DNA of 6,122 bases from Candidatus Aminicenantota bacterium (GTDB lineage Bacteria; Acidobacteriota; Aminicenantia; Aminicenantales; UBA8522). The stretch spans positions 1 to 6,122 of the forward strand of contig JAFGRZ010000144.1 in assembly GCA_016934895.1 (NCBI GenBank). Reading direction: 5' to 3'. This document shows, piece after piece, positions 5,989-6,122 of this stretch (position 1 is the stretch's first letter; each line of letters starts with the position of its first letter). Under the pieces are notes generated by a model, which was not told the origin of the DNA, searched no databases, and worked only from the letters and a program-made list of their open reading frames with translations. The translations under genes and the position numbers were made by a program.

Positions 5989-6122
5989 ATGTCAACGGCA
6001 CGAACCATCATTTTTGCATCCCTGCTCCTGCTGGCTCCTCTGAGCCTGTGCTTCGCCCAGACGGACGTCAGCGGCGAATGGGATCTCACCATGAACACCC
6101 CCCGCGGCGAGATGACCCAAAC
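5989..6122 (+). CDS. Secreted protein of unknown function, N-terminal part only
   Basis: Only 44 codons are present before the window ends. The first 23 residues are a typical signal peptide: an arginine at position 5, a leucine-rich core, and a likely cut after CFA before QTDVSG. The cysteine at 21 is preceded by LSL, which does not fit a lipobox, so a lipoprotein is unlikely. The mature start, VSGEWDLTMNTPRGEM, resembles the opening strand of small secreted beta-barrel or calycin-like proteins that begin with VSG-W; this is a weak, pattern-based hint. It is transcribed away from the PLP enzyme, with 71 bases between the two starts. Function cannot be assigned from this fragment. Confidence 0.75.
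   Translation, partial: MSTARTIIFASLLLLAPLSLCFAQTDVSGEWDLTMNTPRGEMTQ

Noticed and set aside
5973..6122. ATG at 5973 opening a different frame upstream of the secreted-protein start
   Set aside because: It precedes the ribosome site instead of following it, and its frame does not give a signal peptide, unlike the ATG at 5989.

Overview
The window is GC-rich bacterial DNA. It holds four complete genes and the first 44 codons of a fifth, packed as two divergent pairs that face each other across one intergenic element. The organism is Gram-negative: there is an outer-membrane beta-barrel protein, and three genes begin with export signals. Style and gene content (secreted multiheme cytochromes, a bacterial NSS transporter, GGGAC-type palindromes between genes) would suit an Acidobacteriota/Aminicenantes-like lineage. 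That is a low-confidence guess with no marker gene behind it.

Layout. 1-45 is the edge of a palindromic repeat. 43-1659 (-) is a secreted pentaheme c-type cytochrome. 1659-2816 (-) is a class-I cytochrome c domain fused to an outer-membrane beta-barrel. These two genes share a TGATG stop/start junction and form one operon. 2817-3066 is a divergent regulatory region. 3067-4443 (+) is an NSS/SNF-family transporter. 4442-4669 is an AT-richer non-coding element with imperfect inverted-repeat ends that lie directly on the stop codons of its two neighbours. 4670-5917 (-) is a PLP enzyme of the aminotransferase class V fold. 5918-5988 is a compact divergent promoter region. 5989-6122 (+) is the start of a small secreted protein that runs off the window.

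How it may work together. The two cytochrome genes look like a two-part redox module. The fusion protein places a mono-heme domain next to an outer-membrane barrel, and the pentaheme protein is exported to the periplasm or beyond. An outer-membrane electron conduit, similar in logic to porin-cytochrome systems or Cyc2 but with a different build, is the most attractive hypothesis. A barrel-anchored periplasmic electron carrier is the conservative alternative. The transporter and the PLP enzyme could both act on amino acids, but they are convergent and separated by the element, so a shared pathway is not shown.

The items most worth checking are the cytochrome-barrel fusion operon, the NSS transporter in which the side-chain ligands of both canonical sodium sites appear replaced, and the inverted-repeat element, with a related copy beside the stop codon of the cytochrome operon.
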